Positions 15,965-26,371 of a stretch of DNA of 60,808 bases are shown here, piece after piece (position 1 is the first letter of the stretch; every line of letters begins with the position of its first letter). The notes under the pieces are model-generated. The model did no database searches, was not told the DNA's origin, and saw only the letters and a list, made by a program, of their open reading frames with translations. The stretch lies in NCBI RefSeq assembly GCF_003853645.1, contig NZ_QTPO01000053.1:1-60808 (forward strand), read 5' to 3'. Both the position numbers and the translations under genes were made by a program. This DNA is from Burkholderia sp. Bp9143 (GTDB lineage: Bacteria; Pseudomonadota; Gammaproteobacteria; Burkholderiales; Burkholderiaceae).

Positions 15965-17524
15965 TCAGTGTGCAGCCGATGCCGCCGCACCCGCATCGCC
16001 GCCGCCCGCGCGTTCGGGCTTCGTGATCCAGATCAGCCCGATCAGCAGCACGAAGATCGCGGCCGAGATGTAGAACAGATCGTTCACGCCGAGTTGCGCG
16101 GCCTGCTGCGTGGCCATGTTGTTGATGAGGCCGTGCGCCTGGTCCTGCGTCAGCCCGAGGTTGCCCATCTGCGTGACGGCTTGGTTGAAAGTCGGGTTGT
16201 ACGGGTTGGTCTGCTCGACCAGCTGCGCGTGGTGGAAGTTGTTCCGGTGGTCCCACGCGGTCTGGAAGATCGACGTGCCGATGCCGCCGCACATGATCCG
16301 AACGAAGTTCGACAGGCCCGATGCCGCGGGAATGCGGTGGCCGGGCAGGCCGGACAGCGTGATCGATACGAGCGGGATGAAGAAGCCGGCCATCGCGATG
16401 CCTTGCACGAGCGTCGGCAGCGTCAGCGACCACTCGTCGACACCGGTGGTGTAGCGCGAGCGCATCCAGAAGCACAGCGCGAACGTCAGGAATGCGGCGG
16501 TCGCGATGTAGCGCGGGTCCGTACGCGGCAGGAACTTGCCGGTGAGCGGCGACAGCAGGATCGCGAACAGCCCGACGGGCGCCATCACGAGGCCGGCATC
16601 GGTCGCCGTGTAGCCGATCTGGGTCTGCAGCCACAGCGGCAGCAGCACGAGGTTGCCGAAGTAGAGCCCGTAGCCGACCGCGAGCGCGATCGTGCCGCCC
16701 GTGAAGTTGCGCATGCGGAATAGCGACAGGTCGACGACCGGATGTTCGGCGGTCAGTTCCCAGATCACGAAGAACGCGAACGAGATGACCGCGATCAGCG
16801 CGAGCGCGATGATCGTCGTCGACGCGAACCAGTCGAGATCCTTGCCCTTGTCGAGCATGATCTGCAGCGAGCCGACCCACAGCACGAGCAGCGCGAGGCC
16901 GACGCCGTCGATCGGCGCGCGGCGCACCGTCGATTCGCGCGTGCGATAGATCGACCACGTGGCCAGCGCGGCAGCGATACCGACCGGGATGTTCACGTAG
17001 AAAATCCACGGCCACGAATAGTTGTCCGAGATCCAGCCGCCGAGGATCGGGCCCGCGACCGGTGCGATCAGCGTCGTCATCGACCATAGCGCGAGCGCCA
17101 TCGGCGCCTTCGCGCGAGGGTAGCTCGACAGCAGCAGCGATTGTGACAGCGGAATCATCGGCCCGGCGACCGCGCCCTGGAGCACGCGCGACGCGAGCAG
17201 GAACGGCAGGCTCGGCGCCAGCCCGCACATCCACGACGAGATGACGAACAGGATGATCGACGCGAGGAACAGGCGGACCTGGCCGAAGCGGTCGGTCAGC
17301 CAGCCCGTCAGCGGCACGGAGATCGCGTTCGCGACCGCGAATGACGTGATGACCCATGTACCCTGGTCGGACGACACGCCGAGATCGCCCGAGATGGTCG
17401 GGATCGCGACGTTCGCGATGGACGTGTCTAGCACATTCATGAACACCGCGAGCGATACCGCGATCGTTCCGAGTACGAGTTGCCCGCCCTGCAGGGGCGG
17501 GTGGGAGACGGGAGCCTGTGCCAT
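15965..17524 (-). CDS. emrB: DHA2-family multidrug MFS transporter, EmrB-like
   Basis: This is an inner-membrane drug:proton antiporter of the 14-helix DHA2 (EmrB/QacA) family. The 519-aa protein begins GTIAVSLAVFMNVLDTSIAN, which contains the motif D1/C region of the family (NVLDTSIANVAIPTI). Motif A is seen as LTDRFGQVR, and motif C-like residues as VLQGAVAGPMIP. Many hydrophobic helices run to residue 500. It is the third gene of the minus-strand operon marR, outer-membrane lipoprotein, emrA, emrB. The whole forms a tripartite pump. Substrates are not predictable from sequence, though hydrophobic antimicrobials are usual for this family. Confidence 0.93.
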   Translation of the reverse strand: MAQAPVSHPPLQGGQLVLGTIAVSLAVFMNVLDTSIANVAIPTISGDLGVSSDQGTWVITSFAVANAISVPLTGWLTDRFGQVRLFLASIILFVISSWMCGLAPSLPFLLASRVLQGAVAGPMIPLSQSLLLSSYPRAKAPMALALWSMTTLIAPVAGPILGGWISDNYSWPWIFYVNIPVGIAAALATWSIYRTRESTVRRAPIDGVGLALLVLWVGSLQIMLDKGKDLDWFASTTIIALALIAVISFAFFVIWELTAEHPVVDLSLFRMRNFTGGTIALAVGYGLYFGNLVLLPLWLQTQIGYTATDAGLVMAPVGLFAILLSPLTGKFLPRTDPRYIATAAFLTFALCFWMRSRYTTGVDEWSLTLPTLVQGIAMAGFFIPLVSITLSGLPGHRIPAASGLSNFVRIMCGGIGTSIFQTAWDHRNNFHHAQLVEQTNPYNPTFNQAVTQMGNLGLTQDQAHGLINNMATQQAAQLGVNDLFYISAAIFVLLIGLIWITKPERAGGGDAGAAASAAH

Positions 17525-17552
17525 GTCGGTAGTTTTTCCGGAGTCGGAGCCG

Positions 17553-18770
17553 TTACATCATCTTCGCGGCGCCGTTCGACTTCGCCGCGGCCGGTGCCGT
17601 CGCGTTGCCGCCGGCGTTCTCGGCGATGATGCGCGCGATCTCGGCGTCGGCTTCGTCGCCGTACTTCGCGAACACGTTCGTTTCGTAGACCGTGTTCTGC
17701 GCGTTGGCGAGCTGGTCGCCACGCTCGTCCTTGATGTTGACGTCGACCTGCATCGACAGGCCGATGCGCAGCGGATGCTTCTCGAGTTCCTTCGGATCGA
17801 TCTCGATACGCACCGGCAGGCGCTGCACGACCTTGATCCAGTTGCCCGTCGCGTTCTGCGCCGGCAGCAGCGAGAACGCCGAACCCGTCCCGGCCGAGAA
17901 GCCGACGACCTTGCCGTGGTAGACGGCCGACGAGCCGTAGATGTCGGCGGTCAATTCGACCGGCTGGCCGATGCGCATGTGCTTGAGCTGGACTTCCTTG
18001 AAGTTCGCGTCGACCCACACCGCGTTCAGCGGCACGACCGACATCAGCGGGTTGCCCGGCGACACGCGCTGGCCGACCTGCACCGAGCGCTTCGCGACAT
18101 AGCCGGTGACCGGCGCGGGCAGCACGTTACGCGCGTTCGCGAGGTACGCGTCGCGTACCTTCGCTGCCGCGGCCATCACGTTCGGGTGCGACGCGATCGT
18201 CGTGTTCGCGGTCAGTGCGCGGTTCGATGCGAGTTGCTGTTGCGCCGCGTCGACCGACGCCTGCGCGGCGCGCACCGCGTCACGTGCATGAGAGATTTCT
18301 TCCTGCGACACGGCGCCCGTTTGTGCGACGGCCATCCGGCGGCGCAGGTCGTCGTCCGCCTTCGACAGGTCGGACTGGCGCAGCGCGACTTGCGCGCGGT
18401 ACTGATCGTCGTTGACGAACAGGCCGCGCACCTGGCGCACCGTCTGCGCGAGGTTGGCCTCGGCCTGCTGCAGCGCGACCTGCGAGTCGGCCGGGTCGAG
18501 CACGACCAGCGGATCGCCGGCCTTGACCGTCTGCGTATCGTCGGCCTTCACGGCGATCACGGTACCCGTGACCTGCGGCGTGATCTGCACGACGTTGCCG
18601 TTCACGTACGCGTCGTCGGTCTCTTCATGGAAGCGCGCGACGAGGAAGTAATACAGACCGTACGCGATGGCCGCGATCACGATGACCGCGATCAGCAGCG
18701 TCATCATCCGCTTGCGCTTCCCGTTGTTCTGCGGCTGTGCGCTGGCGGCGTTTTGTTGAGGGTCGCTCAT
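17553..18770 (-). CDS. emrA: HlyD-family periplasmic adaptor, EmrA-like
   Basis: This membrane fusion protein links the inner-membrane pump to the outer-membrane channel. The 405-aa protein has one N-terminal transmembrane segment (about 21-42, MMTLLIAVIVIAAIAYGLYYF in part). The lipoyl-like half motif VQITPQVTGTVIAVKADDTQ follows, then a long alpha-hairpin coiled coil (about 95-210). The second lipoyl half is APVTGYVAKRSVQVGQRVSPG, with beta-barrel domains after it. An alanine-rich tail ends the protein. It lies 28 bp upstream of emrB and 50 bp after the outer-membrane gene. Confidence 0.93.
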   Translation of the reverse strand: MSDPQQNAASAQPQNNGKRKRMMTLLIAVIVIAAIAYGLYYFLVARFHEETDDAYVNGNVVQITPQVTGTVIAVKADDTQTVKAGDPLVVLDPADSQVALQQAEANLAQTVRQVRGLFVNDDQYRAQVALRQSDLSKADDDLRRRMAVAQTGAVSQEEISHARDAVRAAQASVDAAQQQLASNRALTANTTIASHPNVMAAAAKVRDAYLANARNVLPAPVTGYVAKRSVQVGQRVSPGNPLMSVVPLNAVWVDANFKEVQLKHMRIGQPVELTADIYGSSAVYHGKVVGFSAGTGSAFSLLPAQNATGNWIKVVQRLPVRIEIDPKELEKHPLRIGLSMQVDVNIKDERGDQLANAQNTVYETNVFAKYGDEADAEIARIIAENAGGNATAPAAAKSNGAAKMM

Positions 18771-18822
18771 GGCGATTTTCTCCGTCCGTTATTTCGAGTG
18801 TCTGCGTAGTAGTGGCGCCGGA

Positions 18823-20319
18823 TCAGTTCGCGGCCTGGCTTGTCTGCTTGTCGGCGTCGGGCGCGGCGAGCCGCGTGCCGGTTGCGTCGAACCCGCCGCC
18901 AAGCGCCTTGATCAACGCGAACTGCATGTCGCGCCGGCGCATCTTCAGGTTGGTCACCGTCTGTTCCGATGCGAGGCGGTTGCTGTCTGCGGTCAGCACC
19001 TGGAGTTGCGGCGACAGGCCGGCCTTGTAGCGGATCACGGCGAGGTCGTACGCACGCGTCGACGCATCGAGCGCACGCTGGGCGTCGTCCATCTGGCGAT
19101 CGACCGCGCGGATCGACGCGACCTGCGTCGCGACGTCGTTCAGCGCGCTGATCAGCGTCTGGTTGTAGTTCGCGACCGACAGGTCGAAGTCCGCATAGCG
19201 GCCCTTGAGCTGCGCGCGCAACGCACCGGCATCGAAGATCGGCAGGTGGATGGCCGGGCCGAACTGCGCCTGGCGGCTTGCGAAATTCAGGAATTTGCCC
19301 CAGCCGAACGCATCGAAGCCGAAGCCGGCCGCGAGGTTCACGTCGGGAAAGAATTCGGCCTTCGCTTCCTTCACGTCGTGCATCGCGGCCTCGACCTGCC
19401 AGCGCGCGGCGACGATGTCGGGGCGGCGCGACACGAGGTCGGCCGGCAGGTTGCCGGGCAGTGCGACTTCGCCGGTCGGGGTCACCACCGGCGCGGCGAT
19501 CTGCAGCCCGCGGTCCGGACCCTTGCCGAGCAGCGCGGCGAGTTGGTAGCGCACGGTCGTGATCTGGCCGTCGAGGTCGGACAGGGACGCCTGGGTCGTC
19601 GCGATGTTGCCGCGCGCCGTCTGGCGTTCCACGTTGGTGTCGAGACCAGCCGACACGCGGCCGTCGGTGATCTTGCCGACCGTCTGGCGGTTGGTGATCT
19701 CGCGCTGCGCGATATCGCGCAGCGCATACAGTTGCGCGAGCGAGTTGTAGGTGCGGGCAACCGACGACGCGAGCGTGATGCGCGCCTGCTGCATGTCGGC
19801 TTCGGCGGCCTTTTCCTGCGACACGGCCATATGCAGGCGCTCGCGGTTCTTGCCCCACAGGTCGAGATCCCACGATGCGCTCGCGAGCGCGTTGTTCTCG
19901 CTGTACCACTGGCCGCCGAAAGGGGGTGGGAACAGTGCGTTCGACGAATACAGCTCGCGCGTCCACGAATAGCTGGCTTCGGCCTTCGGCATCAGGTTCG
20001 AGCGCGACGATTCGATGTACGACGACGCCTTCGCGATGCGCGCCTGCGCCTGGGCGATCGACGGGTTGCCCTGGAGCGCTTCGTCGATCAGTTTCGGCAG
20101 CTGCGGATCGCCGAACTGGTTGGCCCAGTCGAGCGCCGGCCACTGGCCGCCCTGGGCGGGCAGGCTCTGGGTGGTTTCGAATTGCGATGGGGGCGCGATC
20201 TGCTTGTCACTCTTTATGCCGATGTAGTTTGCGCAGCCCGCCAGCGCCAGCGCGGCAACCGCGGCGGCGACGGCGGCGCGGCACGACCCGGCGCGCACGG
20301 ACAACGGGGAGGATTTCAT
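18823..20319 (-). CDS. NodT/OprM-type outer-membrane efflux lipoprotein
   Basis: This TolC-fold outer-membrane channel lipoprotein is the exit duct of the EmrAB-like pump. I start it at 20319 because an AGGGAA ribosome site precedes a good lipoprotein signal (MKSSPLSVRAGSC..., lipobox LALAGC). A GTG start at 20355 with its own AAGGA site is an alternative, adding 12 residues. Two repeated OEP halves are visible (QAQARIAKASSYIESSRSNL and NYNQTLISALNDVATQVASI). The typical LPADLVSRRPDIVAARWQVE motif is present near residue 330. The length of about 498 aa is normal. Confidence 0.93.
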   Translation of the reverse strand: MKSSPLSVRAGSCRAAVAAAVAALALAGCANYIGIKSDKQIAPPSQFETTQSLPAQGGQWPALDWANQFGDPQLPKLIDEALQGNPSIAQAQARIAKASSYIESSRSNLMPKAEASYSWTRELYSSNALFPPPFGGQWYSENNALASASWDLDLWGKNRERLHMAVSQEKAAEADMQQARITLASSVARTYNSLAQLYALRDIAQREITNRQTVGKITDGRVSAGLDTNVERQTARGNIATTQASLSDLDGQITTVRYQLAALLGKGPDRGLQIAAPVVTPTGEVALPGNLPADLVSRRPDIVAARWQVEAAMHDVKEAKAEFFPDVNLAAGFGFDAFGWGKFLNFASRQAQFGPAIHLPIFDAGALRAQLKGRYADFDLSVANYNQTLISALNDVATQVASIRAVDRQMDDAQRALDASTRAYDLAVIRYKAGLSPQLQVLTADSNRLASEQTVTNLKMRRRDMQFALIKALGGGFDATGTRLAAPDADKQTSQAAN

Positions 20320-20403
20320 CGCGCGGTTCCCTGGCTCGGAATGAATGATGGACACTGCAAGGATTTCCTTACATTAATCTGTCAAAAGTAATTGTTATGG
20401 CAA

Positions 20404-20898
20404 CTATTGCGTGACGCTACCGCCCGCAGTCTCGCAGTAGTTGCTGAGAATGCGGCGCAGCATGCTCTTCAGGAAGCCGACTTCTTCGGGCGTAAACCCG
20501 TCCAGCAGTTCGTCGAGCACACTTCGGAACACCGGGGGCAGCCGCTCGGCAAGCGCGCGGCCTTCGTCGGTCAGCTCGAGGCGCACGACCCGCCGATCCT
20601 CGATGCTGCGCACTCGGGACAGCAGGCCGCGCTTCTCGACCCGGTCGAGCAGGCGGGTGACCGCGCTTGCGTCGATCCCGTATTCCCGCGCGAGCTCGGC
20701 GGCCGTCGAGCATTTGCCGACCGCGATCATGAACAGCATGCTCGCCTGCGTGCCCGTAATGCCGAGCTCTTCCTGCGTGCGCTGCGTGACGAGGTTGGTC
20801 ATCGCCGATTTCACGCGTGACATCAGATAACCGACGCTGTCGTTCATCTGATACGAGGACAGTGGTGAAACGGGAGATTGGGAAGGAGAATCCGACAT
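20404..20898 (-). CDS. MarR-family transcriptional regulator of the efflux operon
   Basis: This is a 164-aa winged-helix repressor of the MarR/EmrR type. The core reads LGITGTQASMLFMIA, then CSTAAELAREYGIDASAVTR (recognition region) and LLDRVEKRGLLSRV, then the wing RSIEDRRVVRLELTDEG. The start at 20898 has an AGGG site. An upstream in-frame ATG at 20961 lies over the promoter, so I rejected it. It is the first gene of the minus-strand unit and is 84 bp from the outer-membrane gene. Ligand-responsive self-repression is the usual arrangement for this family and is inferred here. Confidence 0.93.
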   Translation of the reverse strand: MSDSPSQSPVSPLSSYQMNDSVGYLMSRVKSAMTNLVTQRTQEELGITGTQASMLFMIAVGKCSTAAELAREYGIDASAVTRLLDRVEKRGLLSRVRSIEDRRVVRLELTDEGRALAERLPPVFRSVLDELLDGFTPEEVGFLKSMLRRILSNYCETAGGSVTQ

Positions 20899-20932
20899 AA
20901 AACCCTGAGGCTGCAATAGTTGACTAGGCAGT

Positions 20933-20961
20933 AGTATAGGCACAATTGCTTGCCGCGGCAA
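20933..20961 (-). promoter_or_regulatory. candidate promoter of the marR-efflux operon
   Basis: On the minus strand, TTGCCG and TATACT are separated by 17 bp, 35 bp before the marR start. A palindromic operator is not clear, although the AGTAGT/ACTAG-rich stretch at 20921-20938 may take part. Confidence 0.5.
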
Positions 20962-21133
20962 ATGTTAATCGAACGGGCAAGGGCGCGCTCCGTGGCCCGC
21001 AATTCCCTTGTCGGGTTCAGGGTCTTCGGCTCACGGGCGGCGATGCCGGCCGGTTTGCCTCGTTTGCAGCAAAGGGCAGCGAGGCATCGTTTGCAGCGTT
21101 GCAACCGCTGGTCCGGCTTTCGACATTCGTACG

Positions 21134-21142
21134 TGCTATAAT
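21134..21142 (+). promoter_or_regulatory. extended -10 promoter for typA
   Basis: TG-C-TATAAT is a perfect extended -10 about 90 bp before the typA ATG. The -35 region is weak, as is common for extended -10 promoters. Confidence 0.5.
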
Positions 21143-21231
21143 TTGTGGCTTTCCAAGCTGCAACGCGCGCGCACGTGTCCCGGTGACTGACGAGCGTGCG
21201 CGTTTGCGCGTTCAACGATTTCCAGGTTTCT

Positions 21232-23058
<1,827 letters not shown>

Positions 23059-23371
23059 GTATCGTTCCCGTGCATGACGGAAAAGGCTGCCTTCGGGCGG
23101 CCTTTTTTGCTTCCGCCTGATGCGCAATCGGGCGGGCTGCAAAACACTGTTCCCGCGGGTCGTGGCAATCCGGCACAACCCCGTCGCGCGGTGCTTTCAG
23201 GCACATTTCGTCGTGAACTCCGGTAACGGTTCTGTGATATGCTGCGCGCACGCAAGTTTTAGGTCCTTCCAAGCAAGACTTGATTCGCAATCCGCTAAAC
23301 GGTCAGGCCGTGTCGCGGAAGGTTGAGTAACCCGCTATTTCTCGAGAAGCTCGAAGAAAGGTGAGCGTAAA
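23059..23371. other. 313-bp intergenic region typA-sucA
   Basis: It begins with the typA terminator and carries the sucA promoter region. A possible extended -10 (TG-A-TATGCT) ends at 23243, giving a leader of roughly 120 nt before sucA. No gene is visible. Confidence 0.45.
23083..23108 (+). terminator. rho-independent terminator of typA
   Basis: AAGGCTGCC and GGCGGCCTT pair around a TTCG tetraloop, followed by TTTTTT. Confidence 0.8.
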
Positions 23372-26236
23372 ATGTCAGATGTAATGAAGCAGTTTCAGCT
23401 GAACTCCTATCTGTTCGGCGGCAATGCTTCGTACGTTGAAGAACTGTACGATGCATACCTCAACAATCCGGCATCGGTGCCGGAGAACTGGCGAGAGTAT
23501 TTCGACGCGCTGCAGAACGTGCCTGCAACCGACGGCTCGAATGCCAATGACGTTGCTCATTTTCCGATCGTCGAATCGTTTGCCGAGCGTGCGAAGGCCA
23601 ATGCCTTCATTCCGCGCGAAAGCACCAGCAATCTGGCGACCGCGCGCAAGCAGGTCCACGTCCAGTCCCTCATCAGCGCATATCGCTTCCTCGGCTCGCA
23701 ATGGGCCAATCTGGATCCGCTGAAGCGTCGCGAACGTCCCGCCATTCCCGAACTCGAACCCGCGTTCTACGACTTCTCCGAAGGCGACCTCGACCAGACG
23801 TACAGCGCAAGCAACCTGTATTTTGGTTTCGACCAGGCTTCGCTGCGCGACATCGTCAAGGGCCTGCGTGATACGTATTGCGGCACGATCGGCGCCGAGT
23901 ACATGTACATCAGCGATCCGGAGCAGAAGCGCTGGTGGCAGGAGCGCCTGGAGTCGACCCGCGCGACGCCGTCCTTCTCGATCGACAAGAAGAAGCACAT
24001 CCTGAATCGCCTGACGGCAGCGGAAGGCCTTGAGCGCTATCTGCACACCAAGTACGTCGGCCAGAAGCGCTTCTCGCTCGAAGGCGGCGAAAGCTTCATC
24101 GCGGCGATGGACGAAGTCGTCCAGCACGCAGGCAAGACCGGTGTGCAGGAAATCATCATCGGCATGGCGCACCGCGGCCGCCTGAACGTGCTGGTCAATA
24201 CGCTGGGCAAGATGCCGGCCGACCTGTTCGCCGAATTCGAAGGCAAGCACGTCGACGACCTGCCGGCCGGTGACGTGAAGTACCACAAGGGCTTCTCGTC
24301 GGACGTGTCGACCGAAGGCGGTCCGGTCCACCTGTCGCTCGCGTTCAACCCGTCGCACCTCGAAATCGTAAACCCGGTCGTCGAAGGTTCCGCGAAGGCG
24401 CGGATGGACCGTCGCGGCGACGAAGACGGCCTGCAAGTGCTGCCGGTGCAGATCCACGGCGACGCGGCCTTCGCTGGCCAGGGCGTCGTGATGGAAACGC
24501 TGAACCTCGCGCAGACGCGCGGTTACGGCACGCACGGCACGCTGCACATCGTCATCAACAACCAGATCGGCTTCACGACGTCCGACCCGCGCGACGCGCG
24601 CTCGACGCTGTACTGTACCGACGTGGTCAAGATGATCGAAGCGCCGGTGCTGCACGTGAACGGTGACGATCCGGAAGCCGTGGTGCTCGCGATCCAGATC
24701 GCGATCGACTACCGGATGCAGTTCCACAAGGATGTCGTGATCGACATCGTCTGCTTCCGCAAGCTGGGTCACAACGAGCAGGACACGCCGGCGGTCACGC
24801 AGCCGCTGATGTACAAGAAGATCGCGCAGCACCCGGGCACCCGTGCGCTGTACGCCGAGAAGCTCGTGCAGCAGGGCGTGATCACCGCCGAAGACGCCGA
24901 CAGCTTCGTGAAGGCGTACCGCAAGGCGATGGACGACGGCCACCACACCGTCGATCCGGTCCTGTCGAACTACAAGAGCAAGTACGCGGTCGACTGGGTT
25001 CCGTTCCTGAACCGCAAGTGGACGGACGCAGCCGATACGGCCGTACCGCTCGCCGAACTGAAGCGTCTTGGTGAACGTATCACGACGGTCCCGGAAAACT
25101 TCAAGGTTCACCCGCTCGTCGAGCGCGTGATCAACGACCGCCGCAACATGGCGCGTGGCGACCAGCCGCTCGACTGGGGCATGGGCGAACACCTCGCATT
25201 CGCGTCGCTCGTCGCATCGGGCTACTCGGTGCGCCTGACGGGCCAGGACTCGGGCCGCGGCACGTTCACGCACCGTCACGCGGTGCTGCACGACCAGAAC
25301 CGCGAGCGCTGGAACGACGGCACGTACGTGCCGCTGCAGAACATCGCCGAAGGTCAGGCGAAGTTCACGGTGATCGACTCGGTGCTGTCGGAAGAGGCGG
25401 TGCTGGGCTTCGAATACGGTTACTCGACAGCCGAGCCGAACACGCTCGTGCTGTGGGAAGCCCAGTTCGGCGACTTCGTCAACGGCGCGCAGGTCGTGAT
25501 CGACCAGTTCATCTCGTCGGGCGAAGTGAAGTGGGGCCGCGTGTCGGGTCTCACGATGCTGCTGCCGCACGGCTACGAAGGCCAGGGTCCGGAACACTCG
25601 TCGACGCGTATCGAGCGTTTCCTGCAGCTGTGTGCCGATCACAACATGCAGGTCGTTCAACCGACGACGCCGGCGCAGATTTTCCACCTGCTGCGTCGCC
25701 AGATGATCCGACTGTTCCGCAAGCCGCTGATCGTCGCAACGCCGAAGTCGCTGCTGCGCCACAAGGAAGCGGTGTCGGACCTGTCGGAACTCGCGAAGGG
25801 TTCGTTCCAGCCGGTGCTGGGCGAAACCGACGGCGGCATCGACGCGAAGAAGGTCAAGCGCGTGCTGGCTTGCTCGGGCCGCGTGTACTACGACCTCGTC
25901 GCGCATCGCCGCGAAGCGAAGGCGAACGACGTCGCGATCATCCGTATCGAGCAGCTGTATCCGTTCGCGCACAAGCAGTTCGAAGCCGAAGTGAAGAAGT
26001 ACGAGAACGCGACTGAAGTGGTCTGGGTGCAGGACGAGCCGCAGAACCAGGGCCCCTGGTTCTACGTCGAGCACCACCTGAAGGAAGGCATGAAGGAAGG
26101 GCAGAAGCTGGCATACAGCGGCCGTCCGGCTTCGGCCTCGCCGGCGGTTGGCTACTACGCGAAGCACTACGAGCAGCAGAAGGCCCTCATCGAAGGTGCG
26201 TTCGGCCGCCTGAAGAGCGCATCGATCGCGAAATAA
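23372..26236 (+). CDS. sucA: 2-oxoglutarate dehydrogenase E1 component
   Basis: The thiamine-diphosphate E1 subunit decarboxylates 2-oxoglutarate and transfers succinyl to lipoyl-E2 in the TCA cycle. The 954-aa protein starts SDVMKQFQLNSYLFGGNASY. It shows GMAHRGRLNVLVNTLGK (TPP region), LSLAFNPSHLEIVNPVVEG and NNQIGFTTS. The transketolase pyrimidine-domain motif GQDSGRGTFTHRHAVLHDQ follows. The C-terminus has WVQDEPQNQGPW. Full length. An AAAGGTGAGCG site precedes the start. It is the first gene of sucA-sucB-lpdA. Confidence 0.97.
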   Translation: MSDVMKQFQLNSYLFGGNASYVEELYDAYLNNPASVPENWREYFDALQNVPATDGSNANDVAHFPIVESFAERAKANAFIPRESTSNLATARKQVHVQSLISAYRFLGSQWANLDPLKRRERPAIPELEPAFYDFSEGDLDQTYSASNLYFGFDQASLRDIVKGLRDTYCGTIGAEYMYISDPEQKRWWQERLESTRATPSFSIDKKKHILNRLTAAEGLERYLHTKYVGQKRFSLEGGESFIAAMDEVVQHAGKTGVQEIIIGMAHRGRLNVLVNTLGKMPADLFAEFEGKHVDDLPAGDVKYHKGFSSDVSTEGGPVHLSLAFNPSHLEIVNPVVEGSAKARMDRRGDEDGLQVLPVQIHGDAAFAGQGVVMETLNLAQTRGYGTHGTLHIVINNQIGFTTSDPRDARSTLYCTDVVKMIEAPVLHVNGDDPEAVVLAIQIAIDYRMQFHKDVVIDIVCFRKLGHNEQDTPAVTQPLMYKKIAQHPGTRALYAEKLVQQGVITAEDADSFVKAYRKAMDDGHHTVDPVLSNYKSKYAVDWVPFLNRKWTDAADTAVPLAELKRLGERITTVPENFKVHPLVERVINDRRNMARGDQPLDWGMGEHLAFASLVASGYSVRLTGQDSGRGTFTHRHAVLHDQNRERWNDGTYVPLQNIAEGQAKFTVIDSVLSEEAVLGFEYGYSTAEPNTLVLWEAQFGDFVNGAQVVIDQFISSGEVKWGRVSGLTMLLPHGYEGQGPEHSSTRIERFLQLCADHNMQVVQPTTPAQIFHLLRRQMIRLFRKPLIVATPKSLLRHKEAVSDLSELAKGSFQPVLGETDGGIDAKKVKRVLACSGRVYYDLVAHRREAKANDVAIIRIEQLYPFAHKQFEAEVKKYENATEVVWVQDEPQNQGPWFYVEHHLKEGMKEGQKLAYSGRPASASPAVGYYAKHYEQQKALIEGAFGRLKSASIAK

Positions 26237-26250
26237 CCGACGGAAGCGAA

Positions 26251-26284
26251 ACGGGAAGGCGCACTGCGCTTTCCCGTCTCTTTT
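26251..26284 (+). terminator. intercistronic hairpin between sucA and sucB
   Basis: ACGGGAAGGCGC pairs with GCGCTTTCCCGT and is followed by CTCTTTT. It is likely a partial terminator or mRNA-stability element that tunes E1 relative to E2/E3, since sucB follows without another obvious promoter. Confidence 0.5.
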
Positions 26285-26371
26285 GGCCTGCCGGGCGCGT
26301 CGCGCGCCGCACCGGCCGAAGGAATCGCACGAACCTCGTCATTACCCAGATTAAGCATCCAGGAAAATCAC

